In this document: in pieces, positions 23,666-34,849 of the stretch
How positions within the stretch are numbered: position 1 is the stretch's first letter
Layout of the letters: every line of letters starts with the position of its first letter
Source: Cyathus striatus
Lineage: Eukaryota > Basidiomycota > Agaricomycetes > Agaricales > Nidulariaceae
Reading direction: 5' to 3'
Assembly: GCA_025738555.1 (NCBI GenBank)
Contig: JAOVFP010000023.1
Coordinates: 1,054,001 to 1,118,000, forward strand
Length of the DNA stretch: 64,000 bases
The notes under the pieces: model-generated
What the model saw: only the letters and a program-made list of their open reading frames with translations
Told to the model about the DNA's origin: nothing
The model's database searches: none
Made by a program: the position numbers and the translations under genes

Positions 23666-24081
23666 TTACGCCTTCGTCATCGTTCGTTCATACATTGACT
23701 TTTGGCAGTACTTGAGAATGAACCGTCTCAAAATGGACTCTGCAACGTGCACTGGAGCGATGTTGACGGGCCTTCCCAAATTGCATTTCTTGTCTGTCCT
23801 TGCCTTTGCTTCGGGAACGACCTGCCAATCCTCGGGCTTATTCCCTACCTCAATCAGGTATTCACGAACGATGACCACATTAAGTACGCAGAAGTCCCTT
23901 GTTCTATCCTTGTTCTCAGGATCTTCTACATACCATCCCTATGTCACCGCCTTCGAAGACCACGCAAATGAACGTTGGATCGTAAAGTTCCCTCGGTGAT
24001 CACTCCCTCCAATTCATAGATAGTACCAACTATTTCTGGAGCCTTCTTATCTCCCAGCTTATCACATACTTCACTGATCAT
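23666..24081 (-). CDS. small conserved-looking hypothetical protein (about 116 aa), one intron
   Basis: Not recognised. Two frames join cleanly across a 65-nt GT-AG intron (23939-24003). Exon 1 (24081-24004) encodes MISEVCDKLGDKKAPEIVGT plus YELEG, and exon 2 (23938-23666) continues GWYVEDPENKDRTRDFC, then VLNVVIVREYLIEVGNKPED, and ends in a basic tail ILRRFILKYCQKSMYERTMTKA. The joined protein is 116 residues with no signal peptide or membrane segment. The composition is that of a small folded, charged protein, with alternating strand-like and helical stretches. The splice join is the main evidence that it is real. A further upstream exon cannot be excluded. No function is suggested by its neighbours. 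Confidence 0.5.
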
Positions 24082-25009
24082 GCCTTATTTCTTAGAATTA
24101 TGCTTCCCTTTTAGTATTTTTAACCAATGAATAAAATGTTCAATGCTCTTTTAACATACCCGTCTAATATGGATTCCGTATGCGAAGGGATGTGTATATT
24201 CTTTGGTTATCTGGTGGCTTCGAGGTGAAGCCACCACAATCTATGTCTAACTTTGCTGCCGTAAATGCCGAAACGCCATGTGTCGAGGAGAATTTTCTTT
24301 GTCGCAGTTTCGCAGGCACCATCTACACACAGCCACGGCCTTCGAAAAAATTGGTGAGTTTCAAGATGTGATATAGATGCAAGCGGACCGAGGATCTCCA
24401 GCCGTCGCAATATTTCACGACCGGCAAAATGGAGCACTAAGGACAGTTGGAGCTGAAAAGTTACTTGGAAAACCGTTGATATAATTCACGACGCAATTGG
24501 ATTGCACCCCCGGGGCTGGTACATCGGAACATAAGCACTCTGTGGGGCGTTTCGAATATGGTTTAGTAACCTGAACTAAAGAACGGGCTTCCACAGATTT
24601 CCGCAATTCGTACTATTCATAGCTCTGGGGTTGGAGTTCGCAAAGAACATCAAGCCACGAGGCAGTCTAAAAAGTACTAGTACTAAAGGCACAGAACATC
24701 GAGTTGTTTTTGGAGTATGAGTGATATTATTGCAGCGGCAGTCCGGGAGGTTCATCAAGAAGACTGTATCATAAAGGCATAGATTGTGAACGTTTCAAGT
24801 TTCGGAAACCCTTTTAGTTACGTTGTCCTCCGAAAGGTAATTAGATGGTCTTCCCGGTGAGGCGATCATCAACTATGCGGTGATAGCATTTGAAATAGAG
24901 CAACTTGAAACGCCTACAAAGGCCATTCCCATAGGCTGCAAACAATGTAAAGGAATCATAATTAAATAGAGGCCCTAGGAAATACATACACTAACAATAC
25001 AATGAAGAA
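24082..25009. other. intergenic, contains one perfect hairpin, no gene recognised
   Basis: About 930 bp between two minus-strand genes. Open frames on either strand are short and unrecognisable. A perfect 10-bp inverted repeat (24212-24221 with 24227-24236, five-base loop) is the only structured element noticed. Confidence 0.4.
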
Positions 25010-25877
25010 TTACATTGGTGCACCCTGATCAGGCAACCGCTCAATGGCATAGCGCCTTTTGACAATATACATCAGAGGAACACCGGGTATCTGGCGTATA
25101 CGACGGCGAAGTTCCCTATCACACGTCGCAACAATATAGCATTTGTGCGCTGTTACTCGTTGCACCAAGCAATCGTCGGCATAGGTTCCAGTGTGAGAGC
25201 ATTTTAGTCGTTCAAACCGAGGGTCACGAGCCACCCTTCGAAACGGATACAGGGTGAGCATTCGTACGGCGAGCAATGGCAATAACATCACCTACCGAAG
25301 TGCGACACGATATCGATGCCCCAATTTCTCCAACTCAGCCATAACGCAGTCTGTGACACAGGGGATACCTAAAAAAGGATAATTGGTTAGTTAGCATGAA
25401 CAACCAAGTGAACTGAATAGTTAGACTAGCATTTGGCATAAAGGCAATCCATCATTCCAGCGACAAGGTCAAGTTTGTTTTGAAGACTAAAGTTGATAAA
25501 GTTGGTATCGATAAGGACGCGATATGGAGGGACGAGGGCGGTGTTATGGGCGAGAAACAACGAAGAAGCAACTTGGGGACTGAAAAGGTCATTAGGCCAT
25601 GATTTGTTTATCGAAGCAGGGGTGCTCACATTCGGCGAATAGCTTTCTCCTTTGCCTCCTCTTCCTTCTTTTGCTGCTTTGCCTGATTTTCCTTTCTGTA
25701 AAACCTGTCAAGCTAGTGTTAAAGTCCTCCAGTCGGTGTAGCTCACAATCGTATGTCCTTAGGATTTAGCATCTTCTTGACTTGCGCGAATTTGCGCGTC
25801 TTTCTGGCCTTTGAAGTTCCCTGTTTCAAAATATTGCATTAGAAATTGCGGACAAACGAACGGAGAGTATGTACCAT
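25010..25877 (-). CDS. FCF1: Fcf1, PIN-domain pre-rRNA processing factor of the small-subunit processome
   Basis: Acts in the nucleolus in early 18S rRNA processing. Exons (minus): 25877-25875, 25820-25747, 25695-25630, 25579-25431, 25368-25296, 25235-25010, total 196 residues, matching the family's about 190-200. The head is [18 protein letters not shown] (basic). The PIN domain has [48 protein letters not shown] and [14 protein letters not shown], with the conserved acidic metal-site positions visible. Two oddities: the first coding exon is only the ATG, and the intron after YAK uses a GC donor (25430-25429). Divergent from the DUF1917 gene across 237 bp. Confidence 0.92.
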
Positions 25878-26114
25878 GGTCAGTAACCTGCAAAGACGAA
25901 ACAAGATGAACTGAAGAGAATGCAAATTTTGCACAGCCACTAAATCGTATTAAAGCGCTAAAGACTGATAAAGAACCGGGCCGGGAGCGTTTAGCCAAAC
26001 AGGCACCATCTTGACAAAACAACACGTCCACATGTCATCAATATGCATCACACTTCGTTCAATTCGGAGACTTGCCATTCGAATATTTGTGTGCACCTTC
26101 TTTAAGTTTTAACC

Positions 26115-27925
26115 ATGCCAGATCCTGAAGACAATTTCCCAACACAGTACAAGTACTCGTGGTCTAAGAACTCTGAACCGCCCTTAGATGACTTTCTAAC
26201 CAAGGTAAGTATTGTAGTTCAACTTTATATAAGTCAGATACTAAATATCCTGGATTCATTTAACTTATTCAACTACTACAGTTCAAACCGTCTATGGTCC
26301 AAAACGATGGAACGAAACCAGTGGGTGCTAATAAATTGCTTGAAACGTCCATTGACCCCTTTATTTTCAGTGGATATGGGTTAGACAAGGCGAACCAAGC
26401 AAGGAAGACCAAAATGTAGATGAAGCTGTTATTGAAGCTGCTGAATTATGTACGTTTCTACCACTAGAATTTTTGTAGAAACGATTTAATGACATGATAG
26501 TGAATGAGATAACGGAGAAGGTTGAGAACATTAAGGTGTTTCTGTTGTTGATGCAATCCATCCATTCGGTACTAAAACAATGCTAAGAATGATGCATCCA
26601 TTCCAGTACGTTCCAATAAAAAGACTGGCGCGAAGAGCAAGAAGGAACTACGGGAGGAGGTAGTGCACTATTCTCAGATATGGGGATACAATTTAAATAG
26701 TACATGGGGAATTAGGTACAGACCCAAGCGACGCAAAAGCTGAACGCCATTGCTATAAAGCACGGGTACGTGTCTGGGAAATGGTGTGTCTGTTGCATTA
26801 CTAGTAATTTGAACATACATTCACACAGTTAACCATTAGGCTTATATTTGCACCAGCAGACAGAGTTGATGCAGCATGGCGCAGTATTGCTTGTAGGAGC
26901 TTTGATTTTCTGTAGCCAACGTACTGAACTGTTATTCTAGCCTCCCTCATATCTGGTCCTTTGTCGTCCACTGCCGCCTATCTCGCCAAGGTCGCGACGT
27001 CTCCTGCGCAGGAGTCCCCCAACTACCAACACATCATTTGCATCTATATGCCGGATGTATATGATAAAGAGAGCATCACCGAGGTAATAACCTTCATCTA
27101 CATTGTGTTATAAGATTGTTGTCTTAGCGGCTGATAGGTGATGCGAGTGTTGTTGAGACACCATGGCGCTACATTGAGCGGGGTTAAATCTAACCTATAC
27201 ACCAGCATTGGCAGGTACCTTTCTTTAACGACTTGTGCTTTTAGACTTACGCATCATACAGGTATCGACAGCAAGCATGCCAGCGGAATTCAGTCAACAG
27301 TATGTGGAATATTCCCTCAATACCTCTCTTATTTCATTGAGCTTTCAGACGTGGAAAAACACTGCACTCATGGAAGACTCTAAAATCAAGGTATCCTAAA
27401 ATTGTCCAAATTGGAGTGTTCTTTTGATTGCGAGACGTCCGATAGGAATTAAAGGATGCGTTTTTTGCGGAACTTGCCTCCAAATCGGAGGCAGCGGCTA
27501 AGCCACAGTCGTCTGTTGCAGACAAGGCGGACCCTGAAGATAAGTTGTCAAATATGACCAAACGGAAGCTCAAGCTCAAGAAATCCAACGACGATCCATT
27601 CGCATCCAACGGAGAAGATTCCGAAGAAAAATCCCCTAAACCAAAGCAAAAGATGGCTAAGGCAAACAAGGCTACTTTGAAACGAGATGCCGATGATTCA
27701 GATGACGAAAGTCCGAAGCAGGCAAAGAAAGCTACTACAAAACCAAAGCTTAAGGCAGCCCCGTCAGACGACGACAGTGACTCAGAAGCAGAGCGCAGAA
27801 CAACATTGACGGCTAAGAAAAGGAAGTCGGTGCGCACTGCGAAGGAAACCAGTAAAGACGACAACGATGATAATGAAGATAATGATAATGAGCGGCCTAA
27901 AAAACGTAGAGTCATTAAGAAATGA
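26115..27925 (+). CDS. DUF1917/Bles03-like protein with charged C-terminal tail
   Basis: Twelve exons: 26115-26204, 26282-26320, 26371-26449, 26501-26535, 26588-26659, 26722-26783, 26840-26892, 26941-27083, 27138-27210, 27262-27299, 27349-27390, 27446-27925, giving 401 residues in frame. The N-terminal about 250 residues read as the DUF1917 (UPF0696, human C11orf68/Bles03) fold: KPWIWVRQGEP, then HGYVSGKWLIFAPADRVDAAW, ISGPLSSTAAYLAKVATSP, HIICIYMPDVYD and the YTSIGIDSKHASGI region. The family has an eIF4E-like fold but no settled function. The tail from about residue 265 is a Lys/Glu/Asp-rich disordered stretch with KKRRVIKK at the very end, which suggests a nuclear protein. The intron 27211-27261 appears to use a GC donor, and that junction is the weakest. 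Confidence 0.75.
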
Positions 27926-28060
27926 AACTTGTTTGTTGCACGTACCATTTCAATTTCTAATCATTTATGATAATGTTCTGGTGTGGACATACCAACGCAA
28001 TTATTTGTTTTGATTATAAGTACATCAAAAATTAATGCGGTAATATATACAACAAGAAAC

Positions 28061-31000
28061 CTAAAGTTGTCTAGATTTTTCAGCAACGGAGTGTACACGA
28101 ATCTTATCTTCACTACTTTCAGGAGGTAAGCTGCTGGACATCGTTTCATATGAAGTAGCACCATAGGAATCCGTAGTACATGGGCCAGCAGGTGCAACAG
28201 GGCTCATTGGGACGTTAAATGGTGGTATCGCGTTGCGAGTAGGTGAAGCTGCACTGCTTTGAGGTATTGTGCTGATAGTGGCATAGGGTTTAAGCTTCTT
28301 CATCGCCCGACCTTCTGTGTTTTCTAAGGGTACAACTTCAGAGGTACGCGATCTCTTGATACCCCGTTTTGAAGATTTGGATTTTTTCTTTCGACTTCGC
28401 GACCCTTCTTCCCCAGCAGAGTGCTCACTTTCATCAGCTTCAGGCTTATATGCAAGGGCATCCACACTTAGGCGTTTAGACTTCCTTGACTTCAGTCTGC
28501 TTGCCGTATGAGATTGAGAAGGAGGACCCATTGTCCCAGCATCCGTTTTGTCATCAGGCGGCGAAGGTCGCGCACGTTTAGCTTTTGGGTACTCATCATC
28601 TTCTTCGCTGAAAGTATCGGTTTCGGTATCTGTGAAAGACATAGAATCCTTCTCAGACCCCAAAGCTCTCCTAAGCCTCGAAACAGATGTGCCTGTCGAG
28701 CCTGCCACTGAGCCAGGGGTTTTCAATGATCCCGGTGAGCGAGCATACATGGAAAGATACGGGGACCCTAGTGCCTGCATCGAACTTGCCCTCTCAGCTT
28801 TGCGAGGTTTACGTTGCACTTCTTCCCCAGGACTGGGAAGATAGTAAACTTCTTGCCTATGCATAATGTCTGGTCCGACTAATTGTCGAAGTGTCCAAAA
28901 CAAATATTCCTCGAAGTCGAGTGTATCAACATCGCTCACAGCATTTTCAATGTCAGCTTGAGTTGCATCCCCGTGGTCTTCAATCTCTTCCTCGCCCATT
29001 AGTTTCCTATTGTTAAGGGAACACCCAGGGACCATAAAGCATACGCGTGGTCCGCCTTCTTCTTTCGGGAGACTAATTCTGTGATATTTGCAATGAGAAC
29101 GAGTGACCGGCGAATTGGTGGGAGGTTGACTACGCTGAGGAAAGGAAATAGGAGAGACTGGTGTTGGAGATGAGACGACAGGGGACGTTAATGATCCACG
29201 CGATGGTTGTTCCCCAATGCGAGTGAGTGAGATGGACGGTACTCTTTGGAACTGCCGAATTTGCTGCTGTACGGTCACAGAGGAATTTGCGTACGTATTT
29301 CGTGCTTGGCCGTGTGTATGGAACAAGGAAGGCATTGGCGGGGGCAGGGGCGGAAAAAAGGTGGTCGATTTGTGCACCGTAGGAGATGGATGGATGGCTA
29401 AAGACCTCTCGCTCGAAGCTAGTGAAGACGCGCGACTACCCGGCTGCAGCAATTTGGCAGCAGCGCTTGCGCTCGAGGTCGAGCTCCCAACCGATATTTC
29501 TGAAGGCTTCTCGGACGATGCTCGAATATCTTCTGTTTTATTGTCTTTAGGCCTTGGTCTGACATGAATTGTACCACCAACAACGTTCTTTCCGCTTGAT
29601 TTCGATTTCTTCTTCGATCTCCCGATAGATGTTCTACTCTTTCCGCTCTTTCTTTCCGAGCCCTTACCTGCTCCCGGCGTAAAAGTGGAAGTTGATGCTT
29701 CACTATGAAGAGGTGTCGCGACTTTAGGAGATGAACTCCGTTTTCGCTTCGATTGTGCTGGAGCCGTTTCGTCGTCACCGTCCGCGTGATACTCCTTTAC
29801 ATTTGTTTCATCCTGTTGAACATCCCCGCCATGTGCGCCAATGGCGAAGACATCGCTAAGTTCATTTTCTACTTTTGCTTGCTCAAATATGGTAGGTTCC
29901 TCCTCTTTAACAGGTTCGGCGGGGAGTGTGGATTTTGATCTAAATGACTGACATTAGTATCACATACATGCAACATTGTTAAAGAGACTTACTTCGTAGC
30001 GATGGGAGTCGCCTCTGCACTAGTCTTCTCTTCGCTGGAAGACCTTTCCTCAATAGGACCGGGAGCAACAGTACTATCAGTCCCCATGAGTTTAAAAGGA
30101 TCTTTTTCTTTAAGTACGCTCGCGGGAACCTGTAAGCGCTTTTTAGGTTTTCGTGGAGAGCCAGTCGTCGAGCCATGGAATTCAGGATCAAGTTCTCCGT
30201 CCGCATCCATATCACCACCTTCATGATTATCTTCCACGAAGGGCGCAGTTATCTCTCCATGAAGGGAGGGGAGGGAATCATTGGTTCGCGCAATGGCAGT
30301 ATCAATTTCGTGGATTTCAGCCCCAACGGAATATTGGAGTTCAGACACTTCCTCATCAGCTTCGCCTTTCGTACTTTCAAGTTCTTTCTCCAAATTAGTA
30401 GAATTAGAGGAAATTGAATACTCTAACTCTTCCCAATCATCATCCCTTACAGGAGAACCGAAGTGTATCCCAGGGGTTGATAAACTGATAGGATATGGAT
30501 CAGCGACTAAGATGGGTTGAGAGGCCCTTCGGGTCATCGGAACTCCCATGGGGTTGGTAGGTTGGAGAGGCGCTTCCAATGGTCGGGGCACATTGTTCTT
30601 AGCAAGCTCGTAAGCTGCAGCGACAAACTGCGATGTGTCTCTTGTTGGTGGCTCAGCATCAGATGTTTCTACTACGCCTTCAGTTGACCCCTCGGTAGGA
30701 AATGCTTCGGGTTCAGGCTCGGACACAACAGACACCCCATATAGGATTTGCGGTTCAGATGTGATATCTTGCTGCATTGGAACATCAGGCGTCACGCTGC
30801 GCGAGCCTTCCCCAGGCGTAAACAACCCGCTAGGTCCAGCTTCTGCATGAGATTGAGTACCATGGCGCCTCAAAGCTTGTATAATAGATTGGGGAACTGG
30901 GATTGAGACTGGAACGGGACCGCCAATCCCTGGCGTACCAACTGGACTGAGCATAAACGTTGGTGTTCCAGGAAGGTTGATGATGAGGGGCGTGTTCCTC

Positions 31001-34000
31001 TGACGAGCAGAAGACTCCGCAGGATCCGGGACATTGACATCAGCTGAGACAGGCATAGGAACCCCCCCATCCAAGGTAGTTGTACTGGCATGAGCCGTTA
31101 ATTCTTCCTGCGACGAGGCCTCCGTTGAAGTAGAAGGTTCTGCCTTTGAATGTCCTTCATCAAGTTGCACTGTCTCTGTCTTTTCAATGGGTGCTATCTG
31201 TTTGGGCGAGGTTGGGACAGAAATAGTTTGTTCTACCTCATGTGCTTCTAGTTGTATCTCCTTCTCTAAAGGAGAGGATACTTCATCCATTAGCATTGGT
31301 GAAGGTTCATGAATAAAGAACGTGATATTCGATCCATCCATAGGTGACCCATGCATTTCCACTTCCGAAGCGCGCTTTGGGATATCCAATAGGTCTGAAG
31401 TTTTTATCTCTGGTTCCATGACCTTAGGTACCGACCTGCCAGGCTTATATGTCACGGTTGATTCTTTAGCAGTGAATTCATGTACTGTTTCAATGGTGTC
31501 ATTAACTACACTGTCACCTCGTTCAGAGGGCTCCTATAACAAGTAACTTATCAGTAATCCCGGAATGTGACAGAAAAAAAAACGACAAACCGTAGTTAGC
31601 CGCCCTTCCGTTGATGGCTCCTCGACTACATACCCCGGCTCGTCCTCCACATACATATCCATATCCATATGCAAACTGTCGCTGCTTGCAACAGAGATAA
31701 TTTCAACATCAATGTCAGCTTCTCCATCTGCATCTTCATCTGTTACACACTCCCCGTCCTCATTCTCAGACTTGGTCTCAACCACGACGTACGGATCCTC
31801 CGCGCTGGCATGCTCTGTAGCTGGTCCTGCATTTTCCGAAACACTCGCTACAGTGATATTCTCTGCCTCCAAGGAAACATCCAGGTCAACCTGAGAACTC
31901 AAATGACTTGGCTGCTGAGGTGACATCTCTGGAGGCGGGGTAGCATCCTCGTCGGAAACTTCCTCTACCTCAACAGTGCGATGGAGACTTTTCGGATTTG
32001 GTGGAGGTGTTACTGGCTCGGAGGGTGGTGTGGGCAGTTGTTCGATGTCAGGGTATGTCAGAGGAGGGATAGAGGATAGTGGGACAGATACCGGTACAGG
32101 GGCCAGTGAGAAGACTCCCGTGGAAGGCCCCGCTGGTTGCTCTACTGGAAGTGCTACCTCCTGGATAGTATCCTCTATAGCCACTTCGTGTGTCTGGAAT
32201 CCCCCTACCGATACAGAGGCTTCTTGTTCCTCTTGTTCCCTCTCAGGGTTAGTAGCGTCCTCTCCTTGAACATTGTTTACTTCCGTTCCACTAATCTCTT
32301 CTTCTGGCGTAGATCCCTCGATCTCTTCATTAAGCGAAATCTCATCATCACCGATATCTACTATTTCGAGTAAAGGATCTACAACAGGGAAATTATCAGC
32401 ACAAACCTATCCAATGGCACTATATAAACACATACCTTTGGGACTTGCGTTATCGGGCTCCATGACGCCCTCTCCTTGAGCGAGAACGATCTCTTCTGGC
32501 TCCGTCTCTCTACTCGTCTCTCTTAATACCCCTTCATCGCCCTCGGGCTCAATAATCTCAGAGGCCATCGTGATCTCCCCCATCCCATGACGTTCCTCCT
32601 CCTCATCGTCATCACTGGGCCCATAAATGGGTATCCTGAAATGTACTTCTTTATAAGCAGCGGGTGGAGAGGAACCATATTCAAGTTCTTCATCTTCATA
32701 TCCAAGATCACTCGTGCCGAGGGGGAATGCCCCTGCAGTGTGATGCAATTGGTGATAGTCTTCTTCGCCTTCGCTATCGACAACGATAGGCTCAAACGAG
32801 CTACCTCGTTGACTGGAGTGGTCTTTGTCTAGTCGCCCTGGAGATACGGCGGGTATGCCTCGGGGAAAGGTAGCAGGGTTGTTCCAGTCCACCAAGTCCG
32901 ATACTACTTCTATAGACATATAGTTAGTACCAATACAAAACATTATCCTTCATAAATATCAAATACATACCTTCGGTCTCTCGCTGACTGTCCTCTGCCG
33001 CCTCGATATCCGCATTGATATCTTCGTACAACTGGTCCAAATCAAGCATTTCGTCCTCACATGTTGTCCGTTGAGGAGTACTCTCGAGCGGTGCAAACGT
33101 ATTGCCAGGAGATAATACTGGACTCGACGCTTTGGCCAGAGATCCATCGTCAACCATGTTGCCATCATTTTCCTCCTCCAAATCGACTTCGCTGCCCACC
33201 ATTTGAGGCGTAGCAACAACATCGGGTGTTAAGAATCCATCATATGCATCTTCAAGACGATCAGCAGTAATATTATGTTGGTGGCGCTGCTTGCGAGCAT
33301 GCAGAACAGCAGCATCTCCACTGGCGTAGAAATCCTCTGCGTAAGTTTCTGCGCCTTTCCATGGGTCTGTAATCTCCACGGCGGCTTTACGCTTTACTGA
33401 GTGTCGAGGAGGAAATGCTGTAGAACTGTGAGTAATAGAGTTGATACAGAAATTTTAAAAGGAGGCATACAGGTATCATCATAGATAGGCTGCATCTCGT
33501 CATCTTCTTGTTCCAGTTGGTCCTCTTCCTCGTCTGAGTATTCAGGAGAAGGGGACCGAGAAGTAGGAGTTGGGGCGTGATTTGGACGTCGGCGGAGGCG
33601 CACTGGTTGAATATGTTGAATTTCTCCCATCTGCTCCTCTTCTTCCCCATCGTCCTCATAGTAGCCTCCTTCATCGTCTTTGTAGTCTTCATGATTTTTT
33701 CCAAATTGTTGTTTAGTGGCTCCTTGAGACTCAACCTCATCTGAATCGACGATCTCGATAACTTCTGAAGAATCACGATGAGGATGTACCCGGGTTTTCT
33801 CTCCCCTTCCCCATCCTCTTCATCGTCCTCTTCCTCTTCGTCGTCATATTCTTCTTCAACTTCCTCGCGCGGTTGCTTTTTCATGGGGCGGCATTCATAA
33901 TGCTCCCCCTCGGAAATATCATCAGAGTGCGCTTCCTCGTCCCACTCTTGTCCTTCCTCTTCGTCATCATCTTGCCCTTCTTCTCCGTAGTCCTCTTCAT

Positions 34001-34493
34001 CTTCATATTCATATTCACCTAGAGCGGCGGGTGGCACGGGTCTAGCCTCTTCTTCGTCATCGTCAGAAAGCAGCTCAAATGGCTGGTCTTTGTCACCTTG
34101 ACCAACGAGGCCAGGCCCTTCTCTGGGATCACGGGCCTTGCCTTTTACACGCCTCCGGGCCAAGTGTTCGGCAAAAGAGTCCTCCGGTAGGATATCTTGG
34201 TCGTCTTCTTCATTGCTCTCGTCGGGACCAAAAGGCGACGGCTGAAAGCGAGCAGTGTTTTGGTTATGTTGCGGTCGCGAGTCGACATCCAGATCGACTT
34301 GACCCAAAGCTCTCTTGAGTGCACCGGTAATTCCACCAATCCAGGAGTCGAATTCTGACTGGGTAAACTTGTCGTATGGGTTATGTATAGGAGGGCGAGG
34401 AGGGCGGAGGGGGTATTCATAGGGAGTGGAATGAGGAGGATGCGGGATGCGGGGGCTGTCGGAGGCAGAGGAGAAATGGAAGGGGGCGGCCAT
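28061..34493 (-). CDS. very large acidic, largely disordered nuclear-type protein (about 2,050 aa), unknown function
   Basis: Six exons (minus): 34493-33471, 33417-32971, 32909-32436, 32378-31591, 31533-29993, 29939-28061. The introns are 53-61 nt GT-AG. The coding sum is one base short of a multiple of three. The break lies near 33790 in a G/A-run, where the acidic frame (ERKPGY) jumps to the frame reading VHPHRDSSEVIEIVDSDEVE. Most of the protein is Glu/Asp/Ser/Pro-rich low complexity. The only part that looks folded is near 29060-28840 (RVCFMVPGCSLNN, EYLFWTLRQLVGPDIMHRQEV). The C-terminal part has several basic clusters (SRSRKKKSKSSKRGIKRSR). I do not recognise the family. Calling it nuclear is an inference from composition. 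The start at 34493 was chosen as the first ATG of the open acidic frame. Confidence 0.7.
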
Positions 34494-34849
34494 GTGTGGT
34501 GGTGAAGAGAGGAGTAATGACCGTGACAGAGCTAAATTACAAGCGAGGAGTGACAGCACGTGACACGTGTCGACAAAGGACGCGTTGCGGATTATCAAAA
34601 CTCATGGTGGTATCAGTAACCAGGTAAGTGGATTGACAATGACATTAACATTAGCATTAACAAAAGTATGGATATTTCAGAATATGTTGTCGAATTGACG
34701 CCATCTGCGGACTCAATTCACCCTATCTATATCAAGTGTCAACTAATTCGTCCCTTCACACTTGCCATCGTGCATAATACTTATACACTGATGCTACCGA
34801 ACAAGCATAGCTCCCTTCGAGCTCCTCCCTCCCTTCCCTTTCTCCTCCA
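34494..34849. promoter_or_regulatory. shared divergent promoter region (acidic protein / CSC1-like channel)
   Basis: 356 bp between two divergent start codons, holding both upstream regions. CACGTG-type words (CACGTGACACGTGT, 34558-34571) give two overlapping E-box-like sites. No TATA box in a convincing position was found. Confidence 0.35.
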
